From Oscillospiraceae bacterium (GTDB lineage: Bacteria; Bacillota; Clostridia; Oscillospirales; Oscillospiraceae): DNA of 64,000 bases. The stretch spans positions 124,001 to 188,000 of the forward strand of contig SVMM01000002.1 of NCBI GenBank assembly GCA_015067435.1, given 5' to 3'. Positions 52,867 to 62,677 of the stretch are shown here, piece after piece (position 1 is the first letter of the stretch; every line of letters begins with the position of its first letter). The translations under genes were made by a program, and so were the position numbers. The notes under the pieces are model-generated. The model made no database searches. It had not been told where the DNA came from and saw only the letters and a program-made list of their open reading frames with translations.

Positions 52867-53547
52867 TTACACGCAAACGCCGCGTTTCGCAAGTCCCAAT
52901 TCCCGAAGCGTGTCAAAGAGCAGTCCCAGCGCGGCGAGCAGGAACAGCGTCCCGCCGTACCGAACCGTCAGATAAGCGCCGAGCGCCGTCAGCGCCAGCG
53001 CCGCGGCGAGCCCCGTCACAGCGGCGGCGAGGTCTCCCGCGTCGGGGCCGAAGCGCCACGCTGCCAGCAGCCACAGTGCCCGCCCGCCGTCGAGCGTCGG
53101 GACGGGCAGCAGATTGTAGATGCCCAGCAGCGCGTGTGCGCCGGCGAAAAGGTATCCCCACTCCCACGCGTGCCGCGTGGCAAGCGACGCAAGGAGAGGC
53201 GCGCAGAGCAGATTGACCGCCGGACCAGCCAGCGTGACCGCCAGCTCGCGCCCGTAGGAGAGCCGTCGGAGACCGCGCGCGCAGATCACCGCGCCGAAGG
53301 CGCCGAGCCGCATGCTGTCGACGCGCACGCGGAAGATGCGCAGCGCCGCCAGATGCCCGCACTCGTGCATCGCCGCTGCCGCCAGCACCGCCGCGAGCAC
53401 CCCGGGCGAACCCACGAGCAGCGCGACGGCGCAGGCAAGCCAAAAGTCCGGCGAGACGGCGACGCGCCGCTCAGCGAAGATAGTAGGCCGGATTGAGATA
53501 CTCCTCCCCGTCGTGGATTTCAAAATGCAGATGCGCCCCCGTCGCAT
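52867..53547 (-). CDS. M50 family intramembrane metalloprotease, SpoIVFB-like
   Basis: A site-2-type protease. The zinc motif is MHECGHLAALRIF and the third ligand region is IYNLLPVPTLDGGRAL, embedded in about five transmembrane helices. SpoIVFB activates pro-sigma-K in the mother cell during sporulation; adjacency to a SpoIVFA-like gene supports that role. The start is uncertain: the mature-like N terminus (VAVSPDFWLACAVALLVG) has no ATG, GTG or TTG nearby, so the ATG at 53547 is given, with a TTG at 53526 as an alternative. Either overlaps spoIVFA by more than 50 nt, suggesting re-initiation. Confidence 0.82.
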   Translation of the reverse strand: MRRGRICILKSTTGRSISIRPTIFAERRVAVSPDFWLACAVALLVGSPGVLAAVLAAAAMHECGHLAALRIFRVRVDSMRLGAFGAVICARGLRRLSYGRELAVTLAGPAVNLLCAPLLASLATRHAWEWGYLFAGAHALLGIYNLLPVPTLDGGRALWLLAAWRFGPDAGDLAAAVTGLAAALALTALGAYLTVRYGGTLFLLAALGLLFDTLRELGLAKRGVCV

Positions 53548-54382
53548 TGCCCGTGCTGCCGGCCTCCGCCAGCTTGTCGCCGCGTCTGACCGCCTCGCCG
53601 GAGGACACGGTGATGCGGCTGCAATGGGCATAGAGCGTCAGTATGCCGTTGTCGTGGTGCACGGTCAGGTACTTTCCCAGCTCCACGCTGTCCGCCACTA
53701 CGCCCACCGTGCCGTCGGCAAAGGAGTCGATCTCCGCTCCCTCGTCCGCCGCAATGTCGACACCGTAGTGGAACGCCTCGCGTCCGGTCTGCGGGTGCAC
53801 GCGCCAACCGAAGCCGGAGGTCACCTCCCCCGCGAGCGGCGCGGCGTAATCGAAGCCCAGCACATGCTGTTCCGCGGCAACGTGCTCGGGCAGCGCGCGG
53901 TTCCCGATTGCGGACGACGTCTCCTTCGGCTGCGGCGTTTCCTCCGGCCCAGCTTCCACCGGCTCCGTCTCTGCGTTGGGAGTGGTCTCCGGCTCCGCCT
54001 CGATCTCCGCGCTGCCGGAAACCTCCTCCGCCTCGCTCGCGCCGAACACGGCGACATAGGCGTCCTCCAGCGAGTCGAGCACGCCGCCCTCGCCCGACAC
54101 CGCGTGCCCCACGGCGGAGAACGCAGAGGTAAAGTCCGCGTCCCGCGCCAGCCACGCGCCCAGCGTGCCGCGCAGAGGCGCGAGCGCGCCCGGCAGCAGA
54201 AGCTTGAGCGCCACCAGCGAGACAAAAAGCGCACCGCAGAAGAGCGCGCGCAGCGTGTTGACGCCGATCGGCTCCGGCGCGGCGCGGTGGACGCGCGGAC
54301 GCTCCGTAACGCCCGAAGCCTGTCTTTCCGCCGCGCGCACCGGACGGCGTCGCCGCGCGCGGAACCGTCTTCTTCGTTTCAT
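53471..54382 (-). CDS. M23 family metallopeptidase, SpoIVFA-like
   Basis: A 303-residue membrane-anchored protein. An Arg-rich N terminus precedes one transmembrane helix (LRALFCGALFVSLVALKLLL), a variable acidic region, and a LytM/M23 domain (about 185-303). The zinc ligands are present: His and Asp in HYGVDIAADEG and the HLHFEI motif near the C terminus, so it may be catalytic, unlike the degenerate LytM domains of some SpoIVFA or SpoIIQ proteins. SpoIVFA holds SpoIVFB inactive in Bacillus. It overlaps the M50 gene downstream. Confidence 0.85.
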   Translation of the reverse strand: MKRRRRFRARRRRPVRAAERQASGVTERPRVHRAAPEPIGVNTLRALFCGALFVSLVALKLLLPGALAPLRGTLGAWLARDADFTSAFSAVGHAVSGEGGVLDSLEDAYVAVFGASEAEEVSGSAEIEAEPETTPNAETEPVEAGPEETPQPKETSSAIGNRALPEHVAAEQHVLGFDYAAPLAGEVTSGFGWRVHPQTGREAFHYGVDIAADEGAEIDSFADGTVGVVADSVELGKYLTVHHDNGILTLYAHCSRITVSSGEAVRRGDKLAEAGSTGNATGAHLHFEIHDGEEYLNPAYYLR

Positions 54383-54461
54383 TCCGCCGCCTCCTCTCCT
54401 GATCCTGCCTCCACTCTATGAACAAGCCCGGGAAAATATACCGCAAAACAGGAAAAGAGCG

Positions 54462-54498
54462 CAAAAAAACGCGGGGAGGCAAAATGCCGTCCCCGCGC
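54462..54498 (-). terminator. Terminator of the tig-to-pyrH operon
   Basis: In the minus direction GCGGGGA, a 12-nt loop and TCCCCGC are followed by GTTTTTTTG, 33 nt after pyrH and before spoIVFA. Confidence 0.85.
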
Positions 54499-54530
54499 AA
54501 CAGGTCGGATCAAGGGAAGAAAGCCGCCGC

Positions 54531-55244
54531 TCAATGCACCAGCGTGCCGACGTTCTCGCCGTCGAGCACGCGCAGGATGTTCTTCGGGTCCTTGAGCGCA
54601 AAGACGTAGACAGGCAGCTTGTTGTCCATCGCAAGGCTCGTCGCCGTCAGATCCATGACGCCCAGATGCTTGGCGAGCACCTCGTCATAGCTGATCTCAT
54701 CGTACTTGACCGCCGTGGGGTCTTTCGCCGGGTCGGCGCTGTACACGCCGTCGATGTTCTTCGCCAGCAGGATGACGTCCGCCCGGATCTCCGCCGCGCG
54801 CAGCACCGTGCCCGTGTCGGTGGAGAAATACGGGTGGCCCGTGCCGCCCGCGAAGAGCACGACCTTGCCGCCGTTTAAGTGCTTCATCGCGCGCTCGTGC
54901 GTGTACTGCTCGCCGAAGGCGGGCATCTCCACCGCCGTCATCACGCGGGAGGGAATGCCCTTCTGCTCCAGCACGTCGCACACGGCGAGGCAGTTCATCA
55001 CCGTCGCCAGCATACCCATGCGGTCGGCGCGCGTGCGCTCGATGTAGCCCTCGCCATTCTTGACGCCGCGCCAGAAGTTGCCGCCGCCGATGACGACGCC
55101 CACCTGCACGCCCCGCCTGACACACTCGCCGATGACGTCGCAGACCTCGCCCATCACGGCGAAGTCAAAGCCGGTTTTCTTCTCGCCCGCCAGCGCCTCG
55201 CCGCTGATCTTGAGCAGGATGCGGTTGTACTTGCGATTGCCCAT
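54531..55244 (-). CDS. pyrH: UMP kinase
   Basis: PyrH phosphorylates UMP to UDP. The 237-residue protein has the amino-acid-kinase fold: ILLKISGEALAGEKKTGFD, VGVVIGGGNFWRGV, ADRMGMLATVMNC, MPAFGEQYTHERAM, VLFAGGTGHPYFSTDT and LLAKNIDGVYSADP. GGAGGAGAGAGAAC precedes the ATG. It normally sits in a tsf-pyrH-frr cluster; here it ends the protein quality-control operon, and no frr lies nearby. Confidence 0.97.
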   Translation of the reverse strand: MGNRKYNRILLKISGEALAGEKKTGFDFAVMGEVCDVIGECVRRGVQVGVVIGGGNFWRGVKNGEGYIERTRADRMGMLATVMNCLAVCDVLEQKGIPSRVMTAVEMPAFGEQYTHERAMKHLNGGKVVLFAGGTGHPYFSTDTGTVLRAAEIRADVILLAKNIDGVYSADPAKDPTAVKYDEISYDEVLAKHLGVMDLTATSLAMDNKLPVYVFALKDPKNILRVLDGENVGTLVH

Positions 55245-55263
55245 GTTCTCTCTCCTCCGTAAC

Positions 55264-55866
55264 TTATGACTCGCAAAATGCCCGAATTTGTCCCAAAAGC
55301 TTCTCTTTTCCGTCGCCCTTCTCGGCGGAGAACGGCACCAGAAGCTCGCTTTCATCCAGATCGAGCGTCTCGCGGATGAGCGCAAGGTTGTGCTCGATCT
55401 CGCTCTTCTTGAGCTTGTCCAGCTTGTTCGCCACCACGATCATCGGGCAGCCGGACGTGCGGAAAAAGTCGCACATCGTCACGTCGTCCGCCGTCGGCTT
55501 GTGCCGCGCGTCCACGATCAGCACGCCAAGGTCGAGCAGCCCGCTGGACTGGAAGTAGTTCTCCATCAGCCTGCCCCAGCGGTCGCGTTCGGACTTGGAG
55601 ACCTTCGCGTAGCCGTAGCCCGGCAGATCGACCAGATAGATCTTTTCGTCGATCAGGAAGTAATTGATCTGCGTCGTCTTCCCCGGCGACGCGCCGACGT
55701 GCGCGAGGTTTTTGCGGTTTAAGAGCCGGTTGATGACCGAAGACTTTCCCACGTTCGAGCGTCCCGCGAAAGCAAGCTGCTTGCGCCCGTCGCGGATAAA
55801 CTGCTCCGGCGACGCCGCCGAGAGCACAAATTCCGCCTTGTTGAAGTTGATCGCCACAGCGCGCAC
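55264..55866 (-). CDS. engB: Ribosome biogenesis GTP-binding protein YihA/YsxC
   Basis: EngB (YsxC) is an essential GTPase for 50S maturation. The 200-residue protein shows FAGRSNVGKSSVINRLL (P-loop), GASPGKTTQINYF (switch I), VDLPGYGYAKVSK (G3) and VANKLDKL (G4). It follows lon by 22 nt, as in the lonA-ysxC pair of Bacillus, and is followed by pyrH after 19 nt. Confidence 0.97.
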   Translation of the reverse strand: MRAVAINFNKAEFVLSAASPEQFIRDGRKQLAFAGRSNVGKSSVINRLLNRKNLAHVGASPGKTTQINYFLIDEKIYLVDLPGYGYAKVSKSERDRWGRLMENYFQSSGLLDLGVLIVDARHKPTADDVTMCDFFRTSGCPMIVVANKLDKLKKSEIEHNLALIRETLDLDESELLVPFSAEKGDGKEKLLGQIRAFCES

Positions 55867-55888
55867 CTCCTTCCGGTTTTAAGCCCGC

Positions 55889-58285
55889 CTACACGCGCAG
55901 CGCGGGCGACAGCACGCTCTCCGCCGGCTCGATAAAGGCGTCCAGCGTCTTGCCGGAAAGCGGCTCCGGCAGCCGGAGCGCCTCGGCAAACACGGCGTCC
56001 ACCGTTTCGACCGTCACAAAGCGCAGCTTTTCCCGCACCGCGGGATCGATATCGTCCAGATCCTTCTCGTTTTCCGCCGGGATGATGACCGTATGTAAGC
56101 CGGCGCGCAGCGCCGCCATCGTCTTTTCCCGCAGCCCGCCGATTGGCATGACCCGCCCGCGCAGCGTCACCTCGCCGGTCATGGCAAGCTCGTGCCGCAC
56201 CGCGCGCCCCGTCAGGGCGGACAGCAGCGCCGTCGTGACCGCGATGCCCGCGGACGGCCCGTCCTTCGGCACGGCGCCCTCCGGAAAATGGATGTGGATG
56301 TCCTTCGTCTGGTGGAAATCCGGCTCGATACCAAGCTCCACCGCGCGCGAGCGCAGGCACGAGAGCGCCGCCTTGCAGCTCTCCTGCATCACGTCGCCGA
56401 GGTTGCCGGTGAGCTCCAGCTTGCCCGTCCCGTCCATGACGTTGACCTCGACCGGCAATATCTCGCCGCCCACCTGCGTCCACGCAAGACCGTTGACCAC
56501 GCCGACCAGGTCCTTATTGGAGGTCTTATCCTTCGTGTAACGCGGCACGCCAAGGTAATCAGGGAGGTTATTTGCTGTAATGTTGACCTTCTTTACACCG
56601 TCTGTGTTCATCGCCATTGCGGTCTTGCGACACAGCTTGGCAAGCTGCCGCTCCAGCTGCCGGACGCCGCTCTCGCGGGTGTAGAGGGAGATCACGGCGC
56701 GCAGCGTGTTCTCGTCGAGGCGGAGCGCCGTTTTCGGCACGCCGTGCTCCTCCCGCTGCTTGGGCAGCAGGTGCCGCAGCGCGATCTGCACCTTCTCCTC
56801 GTCCGTGTAGCTCGGCAGCTCGATGACCTCCATGCGGTCGAGCAGCGGACGCGGGATCGTGTCGGTCGTGTTGGCGGTCATGATGAACATGACATGGCTG
56901 AGGTCGATGGGAATTTCCAGATAATGATCGCGGAACGCGTGGTTCTGCTCGGCGTCCAGCACCTCCAGCAGCGCCGACGCGGGGTCACCGCGGTGGTCGG
57001 AGCCCAGCTTGTCGATCTCGTCGAGCACCAGCAGCGGGTTCATGGAGCCGCTGCGGCCGATTGCCTCGACAATGCGCCCCGGCATCGCGCCGACGTAGGT
57101 CTTGCGGTGGCCGCGGATATCCGCCTCGTCCCGCACGCCGCCCAGGCTCAGCCGCGCGACCTTGCGGTTCATCGCCTTGGCGACCGAGAGCGCGATCGAC
57201 GTCTTGCCGACGCCGGGCGGTCCGACCAGACAGAGCACCTGCCCCCTTGCGTCGCTCTTGAGAGCGCGCACGGCGATGAACTCCAAAATGCGCTCCTTGA
57301 CCTTCTCCATACCAAAGTGGTCGCGCTCCAGAATCTTTTTCGCGGTCTCAACGCTGGCGCGCTCCTTGGTGGATTTGTTCCACGGAAGCTCCAGCACCGT
57401 GTCGAGATACGTCCGCAGAACCGACGCCTCCGAGCTGGAATACGACTGCTTGGCGAGACGGTCGACGTCCTTTAAGAGCTTCTTCTCCGACTCCTCCGGC
57501 AGCTTGAGCGCGACAATCCGGTCGCGGTACTCCTCCAGCTCCTCGTCGCCGTCTCCGCCCTCGCCCAGCTCGTTTTGCAGCACCTTGATCTGCTCGCGCA
57601 GGACGAAATCACGGTGGATGCGGCCCACGCGGTCGCGCACCTTGCCCTCGATCTCCTGCTCCAGCGAGATTACCTCCGTCTCGCGGCGCAAGATCTCGTT
57701 GATGCGGCGCAGGCGCGGCAGCGGGCGCAGTTCCTCCAGAACCGTCTGCTTATCCTCATAGCGGATGTTGATGTGCTGTGCGATGAAGTCCGCCAGATAG
57801 CCGGATTCGGTACTGCTGAACACCTCGGCAAGAATTTCGGCGCTGAGGTTCTGCGTCAGCTCGACATACTCGCCGAAATTGGCGTAGGTCTGCCGGATCA
57901 GCGCCTCCGTGCGCGGGCCGGAGCGCGTCTGCGCGCTCTCCTCGACCAGCTCGATCTGCGCCTGCAAAAACGGCTCCCTCTGCCACAGGCGGCGCAGCTT
58001 GGCGCGCTGCCTGCCCTCCACGATGACGCGGATGACGTGGTCGCTGACGCGCAGCACCTGCGAGACGCGCACCAGCGTTCCGACTGCGTACAGCTCGCTT
58101 TGCTGCGGCGCGTTGGTGATGACGTCCCGCTGCGTGACGACGAACAGCTCCTTGTCGGTCTCCATGGCGCGCTCCAACGCGCGCATCGAGATCAGGCGTT
58201 CGAGATCGAAGCTCGCCGTCATCCGCGGAAAGACGACCAGCCCCCGCAGAGCGAGGGCCGGTATATTTTTGGTAACAGGTTCCAT
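55889..58285 (-). CDS. lon: ATP-dependent protease Lon
   Basis: Lon degrades misfolded and regulatory proteins. The 798-residue protein has the LON substrate domain ([19 protein letters not shown]), a coiled coil, the AAA+ module with Walker [17 protein letters not shown] and Walker [12 protein letters not shown], and the protease domain with the Ser-Lys dyad ([16 protein letters not shown] and later [12 protein letters not shown]). It lies 37 nt after clpX in the classic tig-clp-lon-engB order. Confidence 0.97.
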   Translation of the reverse strand: MEPVTKNIPALALRGLVVFPRMTASFDLERLISMRALERAMETDKELFVVTQRDVITNAPQQSELYAVGTLVRVSQVLRVSDHVIRVIVEGRQRAKLRRLWQREPFLQAQIELVEESAQTRSGPRTEALIRQTYANFGEYVELTQNLSAEILAEVFSSTESGYLADFIAQHINIRYEDKQTVLEELRPLPRLRRINEILRRETEVISLEQEIEGKVRDRVGRIHRDFVLREQIKVLQNELGEGGDGDEELEEYRDRIVALKLPEESEKKLLKDVDRLAKQSYSSSEASVLRTYLDTVLELPWNKSTKERASVETAKKILERDHFGMEKVKERILEFIAVRALKSDARGQVLCLVGPPGVGKTSIALSVAKAMNRKVARLSLGGVRDEADIRGHRKTYVGAMPGRIVEAIGRSGSMNPLLVLDEIDKLGSDHRGDPASALLEVLDAEQNHAFRDHYLEIPIDLSHVMFIMTANTTDTIPRPLLDRMEVIELPSYTDEEKVQIALRHLLPKQREEHGVPKTALRLDENTLRAVISLYTRESGVRQLERQLAKLCRKTAMAMNTDGVKKVNITANNLPDYLGVPRYTKDKTSNKDLVGVVNGLAWTQVGGEILPVEVNVMDGTGKLELTGNLGDVMQESCKAALSCLRSRAVELGIEPDFHQTKDIHIHFPEGAVPKDGPSAGIAVTTALLSALTGRAVRHELAMTGEVTLRGRVMPIGGLREKTMAALRAGLHTVIIPAENEKDLDDIDPAVREKLRFVTVETVDAVFAEALRLPEPLSGKTLDAFIEPAESVLSPALRV

Positions 58286-58302
58286 AACAGTCTCCTATGA
58301 TT

Positions 58303-58322
58303 CCTGAAATCGACGGGCGATT

Positions 58323-58327
<5 letters not shown>
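58303..58327 (-). repeat. Perfect hairpin over the clpX stop codon
   Basis: CCTGAAATCG (58303-58312) and CGATTTCAGG (58318-58327) with a five-base loop, no U-run. The TGA of clpX is within one arm. It may protect or punctuate the mRNA between clpX and lon. Confidence 0.75.
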
Positions 58328-59630
<1,303 letters not shown>

Positions 59631-59663
59631 GGGTCAAAACCTTACCTTTTATAAATAGTCTGT

Positions 59664-60245
59664 TCAGCGCTTGTAGATCACCTTGTCGATCAGGCCGTAT
59701 TCCTTCGCCTGCTCGGCGGTCATGAAGTTGTCGCGCTCGCAGTCGGCGCGGACGACCTCGTACTCCTTGCCGCAGTTCTCCGCCATGATGCGCGTCAGCT
59801 TTTCCTTCAGCTCCAGCATGCGCTTGGCGTGGATCTCAATGTCGGTCGCCTGGCCCTGATAGCCGCCGAGGGGCTGGTGGATCATGATCTCGGCGTTCGG
59901 CAGCGCGATGCGCTTGCCCTTGGCGCCCGCGGACATCAGGAACGCGCCCATGCTCGCCGCCATACCGACGCAGATGGTGGAAACGTCGCACTTGATATAC
60001 TGCATCGTGTCATAGATGGCGAAGCCGTCCGTCACGCTGCCGCCGGGCGAATTGATATAGAACTGGATGTCCTTGTCCGGGTCCTTTGCCTCAAGGAAAA
60101 GCATCTGCGCGACGATCAGGCTCGCCGTCGTCGCGTTGACCTCCTCGCCGAGGAAGATGATGCGGTCCTCCAGCAGACGGGAAAAAATATCGTACGACCG
60201 CTCGCCGCGGTTCGTCTGCTCCACAACATAAGGGATCAATGCCAT
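59664..60245 (-). CDS. clpP: ATP-dependent Clp protease proteolytic subunit ClpP
   Basis: ClpP is the barrel-shaped serine protease used by ClpX. The 193-residue protein shows [39 protein letters not shown], the catalytic Ser in [16 protein letters not shown] and the catalytic His in [14 protein letters not shown]. The ATG at 60245 has CAGGAGG upstream; longer frames run into the intergenic hairpin and were not used. clpX follows. Confidence 0.98.
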   Translation of the reverse strand: MALIPYVVEQTNRGERSYDIFSRLLEDRIIFLGEEVNATTASLIVAQMLFLEAKDPDKDIQFYINSPGGSVTDGFAIYDTMQYIKCDVSTICVGMAASMGAFLMSAGAKGKRIALPNAEIMIHQPLGGYQGQATDIEIHAKRMLELKEKLTRIMAENCGKEYEVVRADCERDNFMTAEQAKEYGLIDKVIYKR

Positions 60246-60303
60246 AGTATAGTCCTCCTGGGTTTCGTTCATACCCTGTTCAAATTTTCGGCAGGTATGC
60301 GAA

Positions 60304-60329
60304 CAACCACAAAGCATCGCTTGTGGTTG
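60304..60329 (-). repeat. Hairpin between tig and clpP
   Basis: CAACCACAA (60304-60312) and TTGTGGTTG (60321-60329) pair perfectly over an 8-nt loop. No U-run follows on the minus strand, so it is more likely an mRNA processing or protection element than a terminator. Confidence 0.65.
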
Positions 60330-60370
60330 CTCGTCCTCACAGAATGTAATAATGATAACCGGATCGAGGC

Positions 60371-61882
60371 TTATTCAGCCTTCTTGGCCGTCTTTTTAGC
60401 GGCGGGCTTCTTCTCCGCCTTTTCCTCGGCGGCGTCAGCCTTGTCCTCGGCCTTCTTCGCCGTCTTCTTCGCGGCGGGCTTCTTCTCCGCCTTCTCCTCG
60501 GCGGCGTCAGCCTTGTCCTCGGCCTTCTTCGTCGTCTTCTTCGCAGCGGGCTTCTTCTCCGCCTTTTCCTCGGCGGCGTCCTTCTTCTCCGCCTTCTTCG
60601 CGCTCGGCTTCTCCGCCTTCGCGTTGTCGACCACGACGGCGACCGCCTTGGTGTTGAGCACCTGCGTGCGGACCTCGTTCTCACCGAGGTACTTCTTGAC
60701 CGTCTCGATGTCCATGCCGTAGTAGCCGGAGAGCTTCTTGTACTCCTCCTCGATCTCCTCGGCGGTGGCTTCCAGCTTCTCCTGATCGATGATCTGGGCA
60801 ATGGCGAGATCCATCTTGACCTGACGCAGCGCGGGCTCGCGGCCGTCCTCCATGAACTTCTTCTCGTCCATGCCGGTCATCTTCACATACTGGTCATAGG
60901 GGATGCCCTGCGAAATGATGCGGGACTTGAACTCCTCCAGGAAGCGTCTGCACTGCTCCTCGACGAGGATCTCCGGGATCTCGCAGTCGATGGTCTCGGC
61001 GACCTTCTCGATCAGCGCGTTCTCGTAGGCGACGTCGACGGACTTCTGGCGCTCGGCCTCGATCTTCTTGCGGATGTCGTCCTTGAGCTCCTGGAACGTA
61101 TCGAACTCGGAGACGTCCTTGGCAAACTCGTCGTCCAGCTCGGGCAGCTCCTTGAACTTGACCTCGTTGACCTTGACCTTGAACACGACCTGCTTGCCCG
61201 CGAGATCCTTGTGGTAATCCTCCGGGAAGGTGATGTCGATATCCTTCTCCTCGCCCGCCTTCATGCCGATGACCTGATCCTCGAAGCCGGGGACGAAGCT
61301 GCCGGAGCCGAGCTCCAGCTCATGGTTCTCACCCTTGCCGCCGGCAAACGGCACGCCGTTGTCAAAGCCCTCGAAGTCGATGACCGCGGTGTCGCCCTTC
61401 TGTGCCGCGCGATCGACGGAGACAAGGCGGGAATTGCGCTCCGCCATCTCGTTGACGCGCTCCATGACGTCCTCGTCCGTGACGTTGACCTCGTCCTTCG
61501 GCGCGCTGACGCCCTTGTACTTGCCGAGTTTCACGTCGGGATAGACCGCGACGGTCGCCTTGAACGTAAAGCCGTCCTTCGTCACATCGCCGACCAGCTC
61601 CACTTCGGGATAGCCGATGGTGTCGAGCTTCTCGCTCTCGACCGCTGCCTTATATGCGTCGGGAAACGCCAGATCCACGGCGTCGCTGTAAAAAACCTCG
61701 GCGCCGTACATCTTTTCGATCATCTTGCGGGGCGCTTTACCCGGGCGGAAGCCGGGGACGCTGAGCTTGCTGCGCGAACGCGCATACGACTTGGCGACGG
61801 CGGCTTCAAACTCCTCCGCGCCGACCTCGACCTCGATGGCCACTCTGCTCTTCTCCAGCTTTTCTACGTTTTTGACTGTCAT
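60371..61882 (-). CDS. tig: Trigger factor with a Lys/Ala-rich repeat tail
   Basis: Trigger factor is the ribosome-bound chaperone and prolyl isomerase. Residues 1-422 are standard: the ribosome signature in [15 protein letters not shown], the FKBP-type PPIase domain ([19 protein letters not shown]), and the C-terminal helical arms. Residues 423-503 are an extension made almost only of Lys, Ala, Glu, Asp and Pro, with three copies of a 23-24-residue unit (such as [18 protein letters not shown] then KKTAKK). Such tails resemble histone H1-like and S1-associated basic tails and may bind nucleic acid or rRNA. It heads the tig-clpP-clpX-lon-engB-pyrH group. Confidence 0.96.
   Translation of the reverse strand: MTVKNVEKLEKSRVAIEVEVGAEEFEAAVAKSYARSRSKLSVPGFRPGKAPRKMIEKMYGAEVFYSDAVDLAFPDAYKAAVESEKLDTIGYPEVELVGDVTKDGFTFKATVAVYPDVKLGKYKGVSAPKDEVNVTDEDVMERVNEMAERNSRLVSVDRAAQKGDTAVIDFEGFDNGVPFAGGKGENHELELGSGSFVPGFEDQVIGMKAGEEKDIDITFPEDYHKDLAGKQVVFKVKVNEVKFKELPELDDEFAKDVSEFDTFQELKDDIRKKIEAERQKSVDVAYENALIEKVAETIDCEIPEILVEEQCRRFLEEFKSRIISQGIPYDQYVKMTGMDEKKFMEDGREPALRQVKMDLAIAQIIDQEKLEATAEEIEEEYKKLSGYYGMDIETVKKYLGENEVRTQVLNTKAVAVVVDNAKAEKPSAKKAEKKDAAEEKAEKKPAAKKTTKKAEDKADAAEEKAEKKPAAKKTAKKAEDKADAAEEKAEKKPAAKKTAKKAE
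60380..60592. repeat. Three tandem 69-72-bp coding repeats at the 3' end of tig
   Basis: Units at about 60380-60451, 60452-60523 and 60524-60592 are nearly identical in DNA (recurrent cttcttctccgcctt blocks) and encode the Lys/Ala/Glu tail. Copy number may vary between strains. Confidence 0.85.
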
Positions 61883-61933
61883 TTTACCTTTTTCCTCCGT
61901 TTGAACAAATGGAATTGCTCATTGCGAAATGGT

Positions 61934-61962
61934 ATTTTACCATAGGTTTTCCGAAATATCTA
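61934..61962 (-). promoter_or_regulatory. Possible promoter of tig with a palindromic -10
   Basis: On the minus strand TAGATA (61957-61962) and TAAAAT (61934-61939) with 17-nt spacing. The palindrome ATGGTA-ttt-TACCAT (61929-61943) covers the -10. The -35 is weak. Confidence 0.45.
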
Positions 61963-61975
61963 CCCTTAATTTTAT

Positions 61976-62665
61976 TTATTCACAGATTTTTTTCGGTACA
62001 AAGCCCAGATAATCCGCCGAAACCAGCGAATACTCGGTAAAGGCGCGTTTCCCCTCGAAGGCGCGGCGGTGCGTTACGCCGTGCAAATGTCCGTAATAAC
62101 AGCGTTCCGCGTGCCAGCGGTCGATCAGCTCCAGCAGCTCAGGGCATTGGTAGCCCTGATAGATCGGCGGATAGTGGAGGAAGCACAGAATGCGCCTCCC
62201 CTCCGCCGCGCGGAACGACGCCTCCAGCCGCAGCGCCTCGCGCGCGAGCATCTTGCCCGTGTGCGTTCCCGCGGCGTCCTCCTCGTAAAACCAGCCGCGC
62301 GTGCCGCAGATCGCGCAGTCCCCGTAAAAAAAGCAGTTGTTGTGCAGGATGTCCAGCGTGGTAAAGCCGTTCTCGGCGAAAAAGCTCTTCATTTTGGTCG
62401 CAGTCGTCCACCAGTAGTCGTGGTTCCCCTTGAGCAGCAGCTTTTTGCCCGGCAGCGCGTCAATAAAGGCAAAGTCCGCCAGCGCGCCGGACAGTGACAT
62501 GCCCCATGACGTATCGCCGCAGAGCACCGTCACGTCGTCGTCGCGCAGCGCGGAAAACGCCTTGCGCGTCCGCTCCACGTGATTTGCCCATTTTTCGCCG
62601 AAGACGTCCATCGGCTTCTCGCCCGTCAGCGACAGATGCAGGTCGCCGATCACATAGAGCGCCAT
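61976..62665 (-). CDS. Metallophosphoesterase family protein
   Basis: A 229-residue calcineurin-like phosphoesterase. Metal-binding motifs are visible as MALYVIGDLHLSL, VLCGDTSWGMSL, LLLKGNHDYWW, FLHYPPIYQG and CYYGHLHGVTHR. It is an intracellular hydrolase of the Mre11/YfcE-like superfamily whose substrate cannot be read from sequence. It lies 12 nt after addA in the same direction. Confidence 0.92.
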   Translation of the reverse strand: MALYVIGDLHLSLTGEKPMDVFGEKWANHVERTRKAFSALRDDDVTVLCGDTSWGMSLSGALADFAFIDALPGKKLLLKGNHDYWWTTATKMKSFFAENGFTTLDILHNNCFFYGDCAICGTRGWFYEEDAAGTHTGKMLAREALRLEASFRAAEGRRILCFLHYPPIYQGYQCPELLELIDRWHAERCYYGHLHGVTHRRAFEGKRAFTEYSLVSADYLGFVPKKICE

Positions 62666-62677
62666 ATCGTTTCCTCC

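Noticed and set aside
51028-53496. An 822-codon open frame on the plus strand
   Set aside because: It lies antisense to TIGR03960 and the M50 gene; the sense products have full family motifs.
60380-60592. 72-bp repeats resembling a CRISPR or satellite array
   Set aside because: They are in frame with the trigger factor, have no spacers and code for the Lys/Ala tail.
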